Below, in pieces: positions 1-11,446 of a stretch of 64,000 nucleotides of DNA; the stretch's first letter is position 1, and each line of letters starts with the position of its first letter. Below the pieces are notes generated by a model. The model saw nothing but the letters and a program-made list of their open reading frames with translations, did no database searches and was not told the origin of the DNA. Origin of the DNA: Takashimella koratensis (Eukaryota > Basidiomycota > Tremellomycetes > Trichosporonales > Tetragoniomycetaceae); the NCBI GenBank assembly GCA_003116875.1, contig BCKT01000011.1, forward strand, positions 1 to 64,000, given 5' to 3'. Position numbers and translations under genes: made by a program.

Positions 1-27
1 CTAACCCCTAACCCCCTAACCCCCTAA
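1..27. repeat. Telomeric repeat (TTAGGGG/TTAGGGGG type)
   Basis: The first 27 bases are CTAACCCC/CTAACCCCC units. Read on the other strand they are TTAGGGGG with one TTAGGGG unit. This is the repeat type known from Cryptococcus and relatives. Unique sequence begins at base 28, so the window starts at a chromosome end or at an assembly break inside the terminal array. Confidence 0.9.
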
Positions 28-29
28 AG

Positions 30-1344
30 GTCCCATGCAACATGATCCTTTCTCGTTCTCGCCCCAGTATCTTCCTCCCCACAGTCATGTTTATCTGGGT
101 AAGTCATGACCACCTACCGAGCTGACGACAGGGCTCCATCTCCATTGGCGTCCGGGGTGTCTCGTCGCTCGGCGGAATGGTCGCTTTCCGAATCGTCCTC
201 GGCCTCGTTGAGGCAGGCTTCTTCCCGGGTGTGATGCTTCTCATGTCGTGCTGGTACAAGGTGAGCGCCGTTTTGACTTGACTGACAGTAGCCCGCGGAA
301 ATGTCCAAGCGTATCGCTCTCTTCTACACCGCGTCAATGGTGTCTGGCGCGTTTGGCGGGCTCCTCGCTGGCGGCATCATCACGGGGATGGACGGGTTGG
401 CCAACACCCGTGGATGGAAATGGTGAGCTCCTCTACGATCCCACTGACCTCAGGCTTTTCATGATCGAGGGAATGGCCACAACAGTTGTCGCTGTCATCG
501 CGTTCTTCATCCTCCCAGGTAAGCAAGCTCAATGAACTCGCTAATCCCAGACTACCCACTTACGACGCGTTGGCTCAACGAGGACGAGAAGCGCCTCGCG
601 GTTGAGCGTCTCCAACGTGATGAAGATCTAGGCTCCGAGGTTGGCATGACCCACCTTGAAGCGTTCATGAAAGCCGTCAAGAATCCGCGTACCTGGGCAT
701 TCTTGATCACCTACAACATGCTCAACAGTGTCGGCACAATCTCGTACTTTTTCCCCACATTGATGACTTCCCTGGGGTACACTGGAAACGAAGCGCAATG
801 TAAGTGAAACCATTACGCCCGCTGACTCCAGTCATGACGGTTCCTATCTACTGCGTTTCGCTGGTCATTTCCATCTCCATTGCGGTCAGCGCCGATCACA
901 CGGGCCAGAAGGCATACCACGGGATTGGCGCTTGCTTCCTCGGCATTGTCTCGTTTATCATCTGTGCCACAGTTCAGAACAACAAAGTCAGGTAGGTTTC
1001 GCTTTTTACGTGGCTGACGATAGATACGCTTTCATCTGTTTCGGTGGTGCGGGCATTTGGTCAGCCATCCCCATCCTGCTCAGTTGGATCGTCACCATGT
1101 TCGAAGGTAGAGAATCGCGTGCCATCTCCATTGCGCTAATTAACGGGTTTGGTAAGTGTATTCAGTGACAACGCTGACTCCAGGCAATCTCTCCTCCGTA
1201 TACGGATCGTTCTTCTGGCCTTCGACCGACGCTCCGTTGTACCACATGGGCTTTGCAATCACCACTGCTTTGCTGGGCGCCACTGTTGTCGCCATGGGTT
1301 TGCTCAAGTGGCAGTTTAACGACAAGGGCTACATCAAGGCGTAA
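30..1344 (+). pseudogene. Dal5-type MFS anion/vitamin transporter, 5' end removed by telomere
   Basis: This encodes the C-terminal three quarters of a major facilitator of the allantoate permease (Dal5/anion:cation symporter) family, a plasma membrane importer of carboxylates, ureides or vitamins. The frame opens right after the telomere repeat with VPCNMILSRSRPS, which in this family follows the first membrane helices; the family's N-terminal 100 or so residues are absent. Eight exons are joined by seven introns (the first is 99-131; all have GTRAGN donors), giving motifs such as LGLVEAGFFPGV and WLNEDEKRLAVERLQRD. The stop is at 1342-1344. An ATG at 42 is in frame, but a product starting there would lack the first helices. 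All splice sites look intact, so the break is probably recent. A real upstream exon hidden by assembly trimming is the alternative. Confidence 0.85.
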
Positions 1345-1843
1345 CTTATCTTCGGTATTCAATCTAGGAAGTCATCTTGAATTTGTCTGAATGTATCTTC
1401 AGCGCTGTTCATCCTCGCCTTGCGCCGCGATGGTGTTTCACAGATTCCATATCGAAAGCACTGACGCTTTGACATCCTGTTGGCGTGCTGATAAGGACAT
1501 GACGGCTGGACCACGACCTTTCGTCTACTAACACCACTGAGATCTGCCAAGACCATTCGGCAAACGCATGTCGAGATGGCGTAGGGATACCGTGAGAGGT
1601 TCTGATAACCGGAGCGAATGGATTCAGGATACGCGATACCGGGTGCATTGTGTCCATTGGGGTCGCCAGCTTCTCCCAGGAGCCGTCACGAGAAAAGCTG
1701 GCCACAGCACATCGCCAGATACGCGGGCGACCGCTTTCGGGTTATCCGACAATCCCTGAGTCTCGCTTAGAGGAGCGTCTCACAAACAAAATCCCCGGCG
1801 GAGGTTTCTGATTTCGACTCAACCTTCTCTCTTATCTCTTACC
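1345..1843. other. Intergenic, 3' of transporter remnant and promoter of aminotransferase
   Basis: No reading frame with protein-like content was seen on either strand. The last 50 bases before the next start codon are CT-rich (ending in cttatctcttaccATG), typical of a fungal promoter and leader. Confidence 0.5.
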
Positions 1844-3577
1844 ATGTCCAGCGTGCTCCATCGTGTCGTTGATCAGCAACCCCTATCCATCGTCCGTGCC
1901 AAGGGATCGTACCTCTACACTGAGGATGGTCGAGCAATCTTGGATGCATGCGGTGGTGCCGCTGTCATCAGTATCGGGCATGGTCACGAGGATGTTATCT
2001 CGGCGTTGACCGACCAGGTTGGTAGCTGGGAAGTACACTAGCTGACCGTCAGATGAACAAGGTTACCTACGTTCATAGCGGCGAGTTCTCTAATGATGCT
2101 GCTGAGCAGCTCGCGGAAAAACTCGCCAAATCGTCCGGGATGGCCAAGGTCTTGTTCAACTGTGGAGGATCGGCAAGTACCAATATCTGCAGCTACTGAC
2201 ATACGCAGGAGGCCACCGAGTCTACCCTCAAACTTGTTCGGCAGTATTTCGTCGAGAAGGGTCAGCCGGAGCGCGTCAACTTCATCGCCAGACAACAGTC
2301 TTACCATGGCAACACTCTCGGAGGTATGTCAACATCGAATATCAGCTAACATTCAGCTTTGGGGCTTTCGCGACACACCGCTCGTCGGGAGCCTTTTCTC
2401 CCGATTTTGAACCACGACAGCTTCCATTACGTGTCTCCCTGTCTGCCGTATCACTACAAGGCTCAGGGTGAAACGGATGCGGCCTATGTTGCTCGACTCG
2501 CCTTGGAATTGGAGCAAAAGATTCAAGCTCTGGGCGCAGACACGGTCGCCGGTTTCTTCGCCGAGACTGGTGAGTTGAGAGTCTCACGAGTGCTGACTAC
2601 TTTGCAGTCGGAGGGGCGACGGCGGGGTGCACCGTTGCGCCTGCAGGCTACTACCAGGCAATCAAAGATGTCTGCGAGAAGTACGGTGTCCTACTCGTCC
2701 TCGATGAAGTAGGTCCTGATGTTGGTACCTACTGATCGTCACAGATCATGTGTGGCGTTGGTCGCACAGGGAAAATGTAAGCGACTCGTGGATCTCCACT
2801 CATCATCTAGGCACGCGTGGCAATGGGAAGGTGTTACTCCCGACGTACAGACACTCGGCAAGGGACTCGGTGGAGGGTGAGTTCGAAGATCGCCTCGCGC
2901 TCATGGCAGCTACGCACCGATATCTGCGATACTGGTATCTGAGAAAGTTGTCTCTGCGTTTCAGCAGGGTGCAGGTGAGTTGACGAGTCGTACAGATCAT
3001 GACACCCCAACAGGCTCATTCTTCAGTGGATTCACTTATCAGTCACATGCATTGGGCTGCCGCGCGGCTCTTGAAGTACTCAGAGTCATCGAAGGGGACG
3101 ATCTGTACGTTCGCGTGCTCTTCTCGCGCTGATCTCAGCATCGAGACTTGCCGTCTTCGTGGCCTGTTCTTGGAGAAACTGCTGCACGAGACGTTCGACG
3201 AGCATCCATTCGTCGGCGAGATCCGGTAATTGATTTCGATTGGCAGGATACTAACGACAGCAGTGGTCGAGGCTTATTCTGGGCACTTGATTTCGTGCTC
3301 GAAAAGACCAAGAAAACGACCTTTCCCGTTTTGATGCCTGTAGGTAAAGAGATTCTCGGTCATTGCCTCGAAAACGGAATCGTCGTCTACCCGGGTAAAG
3401 GTACCGTAAGTTTTCCAACAGGTGTCATGCTCACGGATCAAGGTGGACGGTCTCCGTGGCGACCACATAATAATAGCCCCGCCATACAATGTGACTGAAG
3501 GCGAACTGCGGCAGATTGTCCAGGCCATAGCTGCTGCTATCGATGGCGTATTGGGCTCGCACCATAGGGTAGATTAG
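1844..3577 (+). CDS. Class III PLP-dependent aminotransferase
   Basis: Predicted fold-type I, class III aminotransferase (the ornithine/GABA/beta-alanine aminotransferase superfamily), moving an amino group from an omega-amine or amino acid to a keto acid. The start MSSVLHRVVDQQPLSIVRAK lies in a good context (taccATG). Motifs in order after splicing: YLYTEDGRAILDACGG; the phosphate-binding NCGGSEA segment; the VLLVLDEIMCGVGRTGKM segment with the PLP-contacting Asp; and TLGKGLGGG with the Schiff-base Lys near base 2858. About ten short introns break the gene, so no single frame spans it. The stop is at 3575-3577. The product is about 440 residues, normal for the family. Substrate cannot be named from sequence. 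Its position beside a Dal5-type transporter suggests that a nitrogenous solute was imported and transaminated (inference). Confidence 0.85.
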
Positions 3578-5040
3578 GCCAAGGTTGTCTGCTGTTCAAT
3601 AGGATCGATGTAACACTCGGCAAATGCTTTCACGAGGGCGTCTCTCTGTGGCAAGAGTAGGGAGATCATTCAAGGTCAAATCAAATGTGCCGGTCGTTGA
3701 CCAAGGAGCTCACTTCACGGCTCTGATTGACTGCATCTGTTCGCTCCCGGGGATCTGTTTCTGCCAGTGCCCGTCGGCGTGGTGGAACATAAACTCGGTC
3801 AATCACAGGATGACGTCGATTTCTCGAACCCTGGAAGTCGTATCCATGCTGAAGAGATGCCCCGAATGTCAAGCGTGAAGAACAGCCGTCCACGCGAATG
3901 TCGTTGATCGGGTGGGGATGTTTTCGCTACTAATAAGATAAATGAAATTGTCGGTTGTGCAAGATTGATTTGTGCTGCGTGCTACGTGGCTCAGAAACAC
4001 CTTTGCAATTCGAAGAGGCCCGATAACAGTGCTGTCTGCCAGCGCATCGCATTTTCGGTGTGCGTTTGACGGGAGCAAGAATGTGTTATCGCAAACACCT
4101 GACCAACTTGGCTGATCGTGGCGCAAAATGAGGGTATTGGACTTCATGCAAGTAGTCTCTTGGGCTTACATGCAAGCGGTAGCAGATCGCGACAAGTGTC
4201 CATGTTGTTACGGAGAAACTGGGGAATCCTGTATCAACTCCTTGAGTTGCCGTGCCCAGATACGGTCATCGCCGTGTGTTGATCCGCCACCTCCACTTTA
4301 TCAATGCCGACGAGATCCCGATGCAAGGAGTGCGAATGCCTTTTCAGCCCAGCATGCTTGTGATGTACTCGGACTCAATACAGAAGGATCGAGCTGACGA
4401 CGTCGCTTCAAGTCGGTAACCGACGGCTTTAGCCAGACCCTGAACGGCAGTTCCCCGGTTCTGTGACCTCGCTGTGGCGGAAGGGCCTCAACGCCTCTGG
4501 GCCGGGACCCTGTGTTCCGGAAATAAATACGTGGGGCCACGACCGGTCACAAACCCTGCCAGGGCTTTGGAAGGCATCTGTTCTTTTGTGTGCGGCTGTA
4601 ACCCGAGGCGCTGCCGAACGCGTCAGGGTTAGAGGATATTAGTCTCCCCTTTGGGTCTCGCGCTTCTCAGCTTCACTCGACCATACCCGCCCACATGCAA
4701 GAAAACTGTTATTCCAAATCCTGAAGTAACCCTTGATTTACCGTCGGCCTAAGACGCTAAGGATGTTTCATTGGTCCGGAGCTCTGCGACCCGCAGAGTT
4801 TCCCCCTTGTATCTCGATTAGCTCGGCCACATTTGGACGGCATCAGACGGCACGAAGCTTCGATTGTGTCTATTTTGGTCCACGCCACCACCACAACAAG
4901 GGGCCAACCTGCGTGGCTTGCGGGGAAACCGGTACAAGACGGTAGTTGGAGAAGTGCTGGGGTAGCAAATGTTTACTTTTTAAGCCCCTCGCGTAGCCCC
5001 TCATCACCCCGTTTCTCACCCCACATCCAAATTAATCATC
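3578..5040. other. Intergenic, 1.46 kb, no gene seen
   Basis: Frames here (for example 3869-4147 minus, 4128-4397 plus) are short, lack family motifs and have no coding-type codon bias. The last 60 bases before 5041 are CT-rich and likely the promoter and leader of the sugar transporter. I see no tRNA, repeat or transposon remnant. Confidence 0.45.
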
Positions 5041-6781
5041 ATGTTACGCGGTCGCAGCGCTCTCGTCGGCATCACCATCACCTCTGGTAAGAATTCTTGC
5101 TGACGTTGCTGATAGACTAGGTATGGGGTGGATCCTGTTCGGGTACGATCTTGGTGTTCTCGGAGGTGTTCTGGACCTGGGAAGCTTTGAACAACAGTTC
5201 AATCTCGACGCAACGTGGCAGGGTTTGATGTCAGGTGAGACTGAGCTGGGGCTGGGCTAATCTTAGCCATCTTCGAACTCTTCGCAATGGTCGGCGCACT
5301 TATCATGGTCGCGTTCGGTAGCCGTCTTGGTCGTCGCGACAATGTCGCCATTGGCACCGGGATCATCGCGATTGGTGCTATCATTCAGGCTACCTCGTTC
5401 CACATCCCACAATTATTGATTGGTCGTATCATCGGTGGAGTCGGTCTCGGTATCTTTACTGCTCAGTGCCCCACTTGGCAGGCGGAGACCACTCGCAAGG
5501 AGATTCGTGGTCGAGTTATCGGATCTGCCCTTTCGTTCCTCGTTGTCGGTCTCGTCATTGCCTATTTCCTGGACTACGGCATGGCCAAGTACACTGGTAG
5601 CGTCTCGTGGAGATTCCCTTTTGCTTTCCAAGCCGTTCTCGCTTCCGCCAACATTATCCTTACTCGGTTCATGCCTGAGTCCCCTCGTTACCTCTTGTTG
5701 AAGGGGCGTAATGACGAGGCAAGGATCACTTTGGCTGCGTTGAAAGGTGGGTCAGCTATGGATCATCGCTAATGACAGACCTCCCCGAGACTGACAAGGC
5801 TGTTCACGATGAGCTCGACGACATTCAGGCTGCTATCGATCTTGAAGAGACCACGAAGAAGGGTTTCAAAGACCTTTTCCGCGCCGACGACAACGTCCGC
5901 TCCCGACGACGCATGTTGACCGCATGTGCCATCCAAGCGTGCCAGCCGTTCAGTGGATCCACTGTTATTTCGTTTTACGTCCAGTCCATCTTTCAAAACT
6001 CTGTCGGCCTCGAGGCGAACACCGCGTCGTTGATGTCTGGCTTCCTTCAAGTCTGGTTCCTTGTTGCTTCCATTGGTACATGGTGGCTCATTGAGGTGGG
6101 TCACGATCCAAAGCTGAGCTGATGATTAGCACGTCGGTCGTCGTCGCATGTTCATGATCTCCGCCGCAACGATGAGTGTCGACATGTTTGTTCTCGCTGC
6201 AATGATCAAAATCAACACCAAGGCCACCGGTATCGTTGCTGCCACCTGCATTTTCCTCTACGAGTCGCTGTACACTTGGGGCTGGGTGAGTGCTGTTCAT
6301 GACCAAGCTAACGACAGATGGCGGCCGTGTGGATGTATAACACCGAGATCCAGACCCTCCAATACCGTACCTTCGGTAGTGGCCTTGGTGCCGCGTCTCA
6401 GTGGCTATTCAACTTTGTCATGACAATGGTCACCCCTGTCGGTTTCCAGAACGTCGGGTGGAGGTTCTACTTCCTCTTTGCCGTTGCCAACTTGGCCTTC
6501 ATTCCATTTATCTACTTTGTTGTTCCTGAGGTGAGTACATCGTTCGAATTCAGCTAACCTTGCAGACCGCCGGTATTCCACTCGAGAGTATTGATCTCTG
6601 CTTCGCTCCTGGTGTTAACCCCATCAAGGAGGCCGAGAGGATTCGAGCACTTATCAAAGCTGGCAAGGCAGACGAGATCGGTCTCGCTCACACCTACCAC
6701 ATGGACACCAAGGCTGCAGATGAGAGGACTGAGGATGTCCAGGAGGATCAGGTTGCCGCGGGGACTGCTCTCTCCGACTAA
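5041..6781 (+). CDS. MFS sugar transporter (sugar porter family)
   Basis: Twelve-helix hexose or pentose/H+ symporter of the sugar porter family in the plasma membrane. The start codon at 5041 opens MLRGRSALVGITITSG, followed by GWILFGYDLGVLGGV, the classic helix 1 motif. Other signatures are GSRLGRRDN (loop 2-3), PESPRYLLLKGR after helix 6, EHVGRRRMF (loop 8-9) and PETAGIPLESID after helix 12. Six or so introns of about 30-50 nt interrupt it; the first falls after SG, before MGW. The C-terminal tail of about 60 residues is acidic and soluble. The gene converges on the GH106-like hydrolase, the two stops being about 148 bp apart, which suggests uptake of the sugar released by that enzyme (inference). 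The substrate is not decidable from sequence. Confidence 0.9.
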
Positions 6782-6929
6782 GCGCGTGTCCCCTTTCTTT
6801 GAGATTTTAGTTTGGATGAATGACTTTGGGACTGCATAAACGCGCGATCTCATTACATTCTGCATCACGCTGGTGACTGATTATAAAACGAATCCAGACA
6901 CGAAACCAATGTTCAGCAACACTTCTGTT

Positions 6930-9900
6930 CTAGCTCAGGGCGACCTTAGAGTAAGGACGGACGATCACTGGCGATTGAATGCCATAGCCAGTCTCCTCAT
7001 TTGGGTAAATTCCAGCATACGAGTCGAGGTAAGGGTCATAGTTCTCTAGCGCAAGTTTGCGCAGCAGATTACCCAGGGGCGTGGCGACCTCGATCTCAAT
7101 GGTGTTGGATTTACCATGGGTGGATAACTGGTCGGTGATGTCGATGACTGCATCGAGAAGATTCACCGATTCCGCCGGCTGCCCATTGACGGATACGTTG
7201 CAAGTGTGGAAGCAGACGTTCATGTCCAGGATGGCGCCGTAACCCTTGGGGACGGTGAAGGACGAGGAATAGATTGCGGTGCCAGAGACGTTGTATAGGG
7301 TTGAGATGTTGTTCCACGGCACAAGGGCGTCGAGATGGACGGACAGCGAAGACGTAGTATGACCAGTTGATGTGTTAGAAATGGGGGCTGGGATCAGTGC
7401 AGCTCCTCAAGTATACTCACCCCACGACTCAACGGACAGGTTCCATGACGTAAGATTGATAGGTGCTGGTACCGAAGCCGTGTGGGTCACGACAGAGCCG
7501 TTGCTGAGTGCAAATTCGACTGTTTGATTGGTGACCACTTTTGCCCACACAGTCCCGTCGTACTCGTAACCTGCTGCGGAAGCGTTGTTGACCACTGTCA
7601 AAGGGATAGCATCCCCGACCTGCTTTCCAATTGCGAAGATACGATAGTCCAGTGCCTTCAGAGTGATGTTGAGAATCGACCTGTGGTCAGTGCAAGGTCA
7701 TCGGTGTAACGCACCTGCCGTTGGCTTCCTGAACGTTGACGACCGGTGATATCGCCCCTGTCCACGTGTTCAGAGAGTATACCGGGCGGCCTTTCTTGTT
7801 TTCGAGCGAGATGGTTGTCGACTCCGAGCTTGTTCCCGAGTTGTACACGTAGAAGTAGTCTGTTTTGGTTTCCGGATCGTGTCGTTTGAGCGAAAAAACT
7901 ACCGTCAGCTGGGCTCTATGAAAATTGTACTGAGAGGGTTTGGAGTCAGCTGCTGAGCGGCAGGTGCGATTCCGAGATCGATGAGGGCTGAAGCAATATC
8001 GTCCTCTGAAGCCACGTATCGCGAAGTTGATAGCTAACATCAGTTCGCGCATCTACCTCGACTCACCGCAAGAATCCTCCCAACCAGGGATTGTACCTTG
8101 GAGTCATCTTCTAGGAAGAACGTTCCCGCAGATGGCTTGCTCCCACTGATAACAACTGGAAGGCCCTTCTTGGCAAACTCGTGAATCTGTTTGAGTCCAG
8201 GAATGGTCGCGTTGAGGTAGTTGTTGATGATCAGCGCGGAGTACCCCGGACCATCCGCGGGAGACAGACGGCTGAAGTCAGCGCTGCTCAAACCCAGACC
8301 CACTTGTTTTTCACAACGCTTGTGTTGAGCTCTAACGAGTAAGGGCTGACAAAATCAAACGAATAGCCGGCCGCGGTGAGCGGGGTGATGTCGTCCGGGT
8401 ACAAGCCAATCTGACGATCGTCAAAGTACGACAAGCGATAGACTACCAAGTCGATCACAGGCTTGCCCAAAGCGAGAACGTATTGGGCCCGAGCGATTTG
8501 ATCAATTACCGTCTTGTAGTACTTCCATGCCGGCTGTCGAGGACCGTGTCCATCCTCGAAAGAAAAGGCAAACGGCTCGAACCCTGGGAAAGACGAGTAG
8601 CCAGGATAGTAGCCAGTGTATGGGAATCCATGCAAGACTGCCTGGTTGATCCCTGCGGCAAAGCCTTGGTTGAACAGCTTGCTGTTAGTTACTGATCGGT
8701 ATCTACAACTTACGCCGAGGAGCACTGGCCATGTCGCTTGGTACGCCTCCAGAAGAACAGCTCCGATCTCTGTGCTAGTTTGTTGACACTGTCCGATGTG
8801 AGCCCCACCAGCCATCCACCGATAAGCTGTCAAGCTGTTGTTAAAAGTGACTAATGTCAGCTTTAACGTCACTCCAACTCACGAGACTCAGTCTCTGGCA
8901 ATGCGACCAAAGGGGCGGCTTGGAGAAAGTCCACCGGTTGGTTGTAGCCTGGCTGGCAGCTGACCGCTAGTCCGACGGATTCTGCGTAACCCGACAACGT
9001 CTCAAGGTACTCCTTGTATCCATCGGTCAACGCTTGGAAGTAGTCGTTGCGTATCTTGGTGGTCACGTTGGTATTAGGGGTCGAGAACGCCGGGGAAAGC
9101 TGGAAATGAGTCACGTCCGGGAGCAATCACTCACCGCCGCAGAGTATCTCGTAGCTCCTGAGGCACTGGCAGAGACGTTGGCGTACAGGAAGGGAAGGTA
9201 CGGCCGGATATCGTAACCAAACCTAGAAGGGATATCATCGGTCCACCAAATCTGCTGCGTGTCGATCTCAATCGAATCTTCCCACAGATAAACCCCAGTA
9301 GTGTTCCAGGCATTCCCCAGTGGTCCTTGGAAGAACTGCTGATTCATCGCAATGACAGCTTGAGCTCCCCGCCAGGAGTAGTGATCTCCAGCATACGTCG
9401 TGTAGGAGCTCACGTCTATGAATTAGCAAGGGACGCGACCCGACTCACTCCCTGGGATCTGCCCCGAGAATCCTCCGTTTTTCAAGACTTCACCAAGCCC
9501 ACGGAACCAAAAGCCAAACAAAAGGTAATCTCCATCGGCAGCGGAGAACGTCGTGTTCGCCGGAACAACCGTCATGCTCTCAAAGTCGAGAAGGACTGGA
9601 GAAGCGACGCCATCGACAGCAGTTGATTCGTTGGTGGCTTTGCCTACCGTTTTTGCCGCAACCACACAGTACAGGGTCGAGCTCAGTACGCCAGTGGCTG
9701 GTGCTATGGCCGGAGGCGGTGCACCGTGGTAGGACGATCCGTTGTAGACGACAACAACGCCTCGAGCAAGTTCAGTCTACTCGGTCAGCTGGAAACATCA
9801 GATCAAGACTCACCGCTGCGCCAACGTCATCGGGTGAATAAAGAGGTACCCCAGCACCTGCAATGGAAGCTACACATTAGCTTTTGCACCCCTTATAACT

Positions 9901-10275
9901 CACATTGAGCCCAATCCAGTCGATAGCCCGCTCCAGCCTTGAAGAAAGCTTCGGCAGCGTTGAGAACACCTTGAGACGTGTGCCCGTAGAGTGTAGGGTC
10001 GGCGTATGTGTCATTGCTCCCGTTATCTTGGAAGCTACACGTTAGCCGTACACGACAATTTTGGCTTACTCTAAGAATTCTGCGCCTCCGAAGCCCTTCG
10101 AAACGATGTCCTGGACGTCTTTGGCGACAATACTTGGATCCGCAAGACCACTGGGCATGAAGTATCGTATGCGAGGGCGGTAATAGAGTGGAGGGTCATC
10201 AAACTCAGACCGCAGCTTGCTACCATTGACCACTAGAAGCGGCAAGGCAGCGAACAGCGCAAGCGAGAGGATCAT
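6930..10275 (-). CDS. Secreted GH106-like alpha-L-rhamnosidase
   Basis: Large secreted glycoside hydrolase, probably removing terminal alpha-L-rhamnose from plant glycosides or rhamnogalacturonan. The chosen start gives MILSLALFAALPLLVVNG, a clear signal peptide; an upstream in-frame ATG at about 10401 would bury it. The mature N terminus has PRIRYFMPSGLADPS and KDVQDIVSKGFGGAEFLE, matching the barrel start of GH106-type proteins, where a RxWxPGG and GFGGxE pattern is usual. The C-terminal part (bases 6930-7320) is a galactose-binding-like beta domain with FTVPKGYGAILDMN and VSVNGQPAESVN, as in family 2 sugar-binding modules. About a dozen introns break it; the product is near 1,000 residues. 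Many N-x-S/T sites fit secretion. It lies between two sugar transporters. Family assignment is from remembered motif patterns, so GH106 is likely but not certain. Confidence 0.75.
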
Positions 10276-11446
10276 TGCGGCAGTGATGAGATAGGTTGGA
10301 AAGAAATGAGAGCTTGGGGAAGAGTGAGGGTGGAAATAAACGAGATGAAAGTGGGACGAGAAAGCACAGGTGAAGTTGGTGCAGGGATCGTGAGCGCACA
10401 ATGAACGACAGAACGCAGTCCTGGAACGGGACAGGGGACCGGAAGTGATGTGGAACGGGAGGTGACAGCCTCAGGAACGCGCATGGGCCGTCAAGCAGTG
10501 GAGAGGGGAAGGTCCGCCTCTATATACTGCAGGGCGCCATGTGCGTCTGGCGTATGCCCATTTGGAGGTCCGGGAGCTAAATCGCAACGCCATGAACGCC
10601 GAAAAATATGCCGTCACCGCGCAATTTCACCGGTGGATCAATGCTCCTGGTGATCGTGATGAGCAGCCACGCGAAGAGTTGCACCACGATGAGTGTCAAC
10701 TGGAACATCTCGGCGTAACTGTATCTTGTGAGTGAGTAGAACAGTCACCGGCGAAGTGACGCGATACCGATAACCGGCGCAAACCGTTGCACCGAGGAGG
10801 TCACCTGATCAGATGCCAGATAACCGAAAAGACGCTAATCAACTGCGCAAGGACTGCGGCGTTCAACCCCCATCATCGGACAAGCTACACCGAGGCTTGG
10901 CGGTATTCCTTTCTGCCGAACCTCACGCGCACGTCGCGGCGAGCGTCCGTGTGGCAGGAATCACAGGGAGAGGCATTCTGCCCATTTGGTCTGTTCATTT
11001 TATCATTTCCACGACAAGTCACATCGAGAACCAGTCGTGTACGAGAATCGGATATTGTATAAACTCATGGGCATGGTGGACGTCTAACACACTGGTTGTG
11101 GGACTTGGGAGACGAGAAACCATTATAGAGTACGCTACAATGTACGCAACACGTTATATTAGTATATACCCCTACGAAAGTCTATAGTGGGGCTGTTTAC
11201 CCAGCTCTGTGCTCCACCTCGTACTGTCAACGTGCGAGATGCTCATTCGGATAGAGGAGCCTTCCGTTTCTCTAAAACCGTCGTGTAGAGTACGTGACAA
11301 TGCGAATCTGTACCAGCACTGCACAAGTATGGACATCTCTGCATCTGAAGTAAATATCCTCCCCTTGAAATCACTTTTCCGACAAACACGAGTTCCGACA
11401 GTATGCTCTCAGAACAACTACCTAATGAGCTACAAAGTACATAAAA
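10276..11446. other. Intergenic, 1.17 kb, promoter of the GH106-like gene
   Basis: A TATATA element lies at about 10520-10526, some 245 bp upstream of the minus-strand start at 10275, a plausible core promoter. The rest, to the 3' end of the alpha-glucoside transporter, shows only short frames without recognisable content. Confidence 0.45.
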
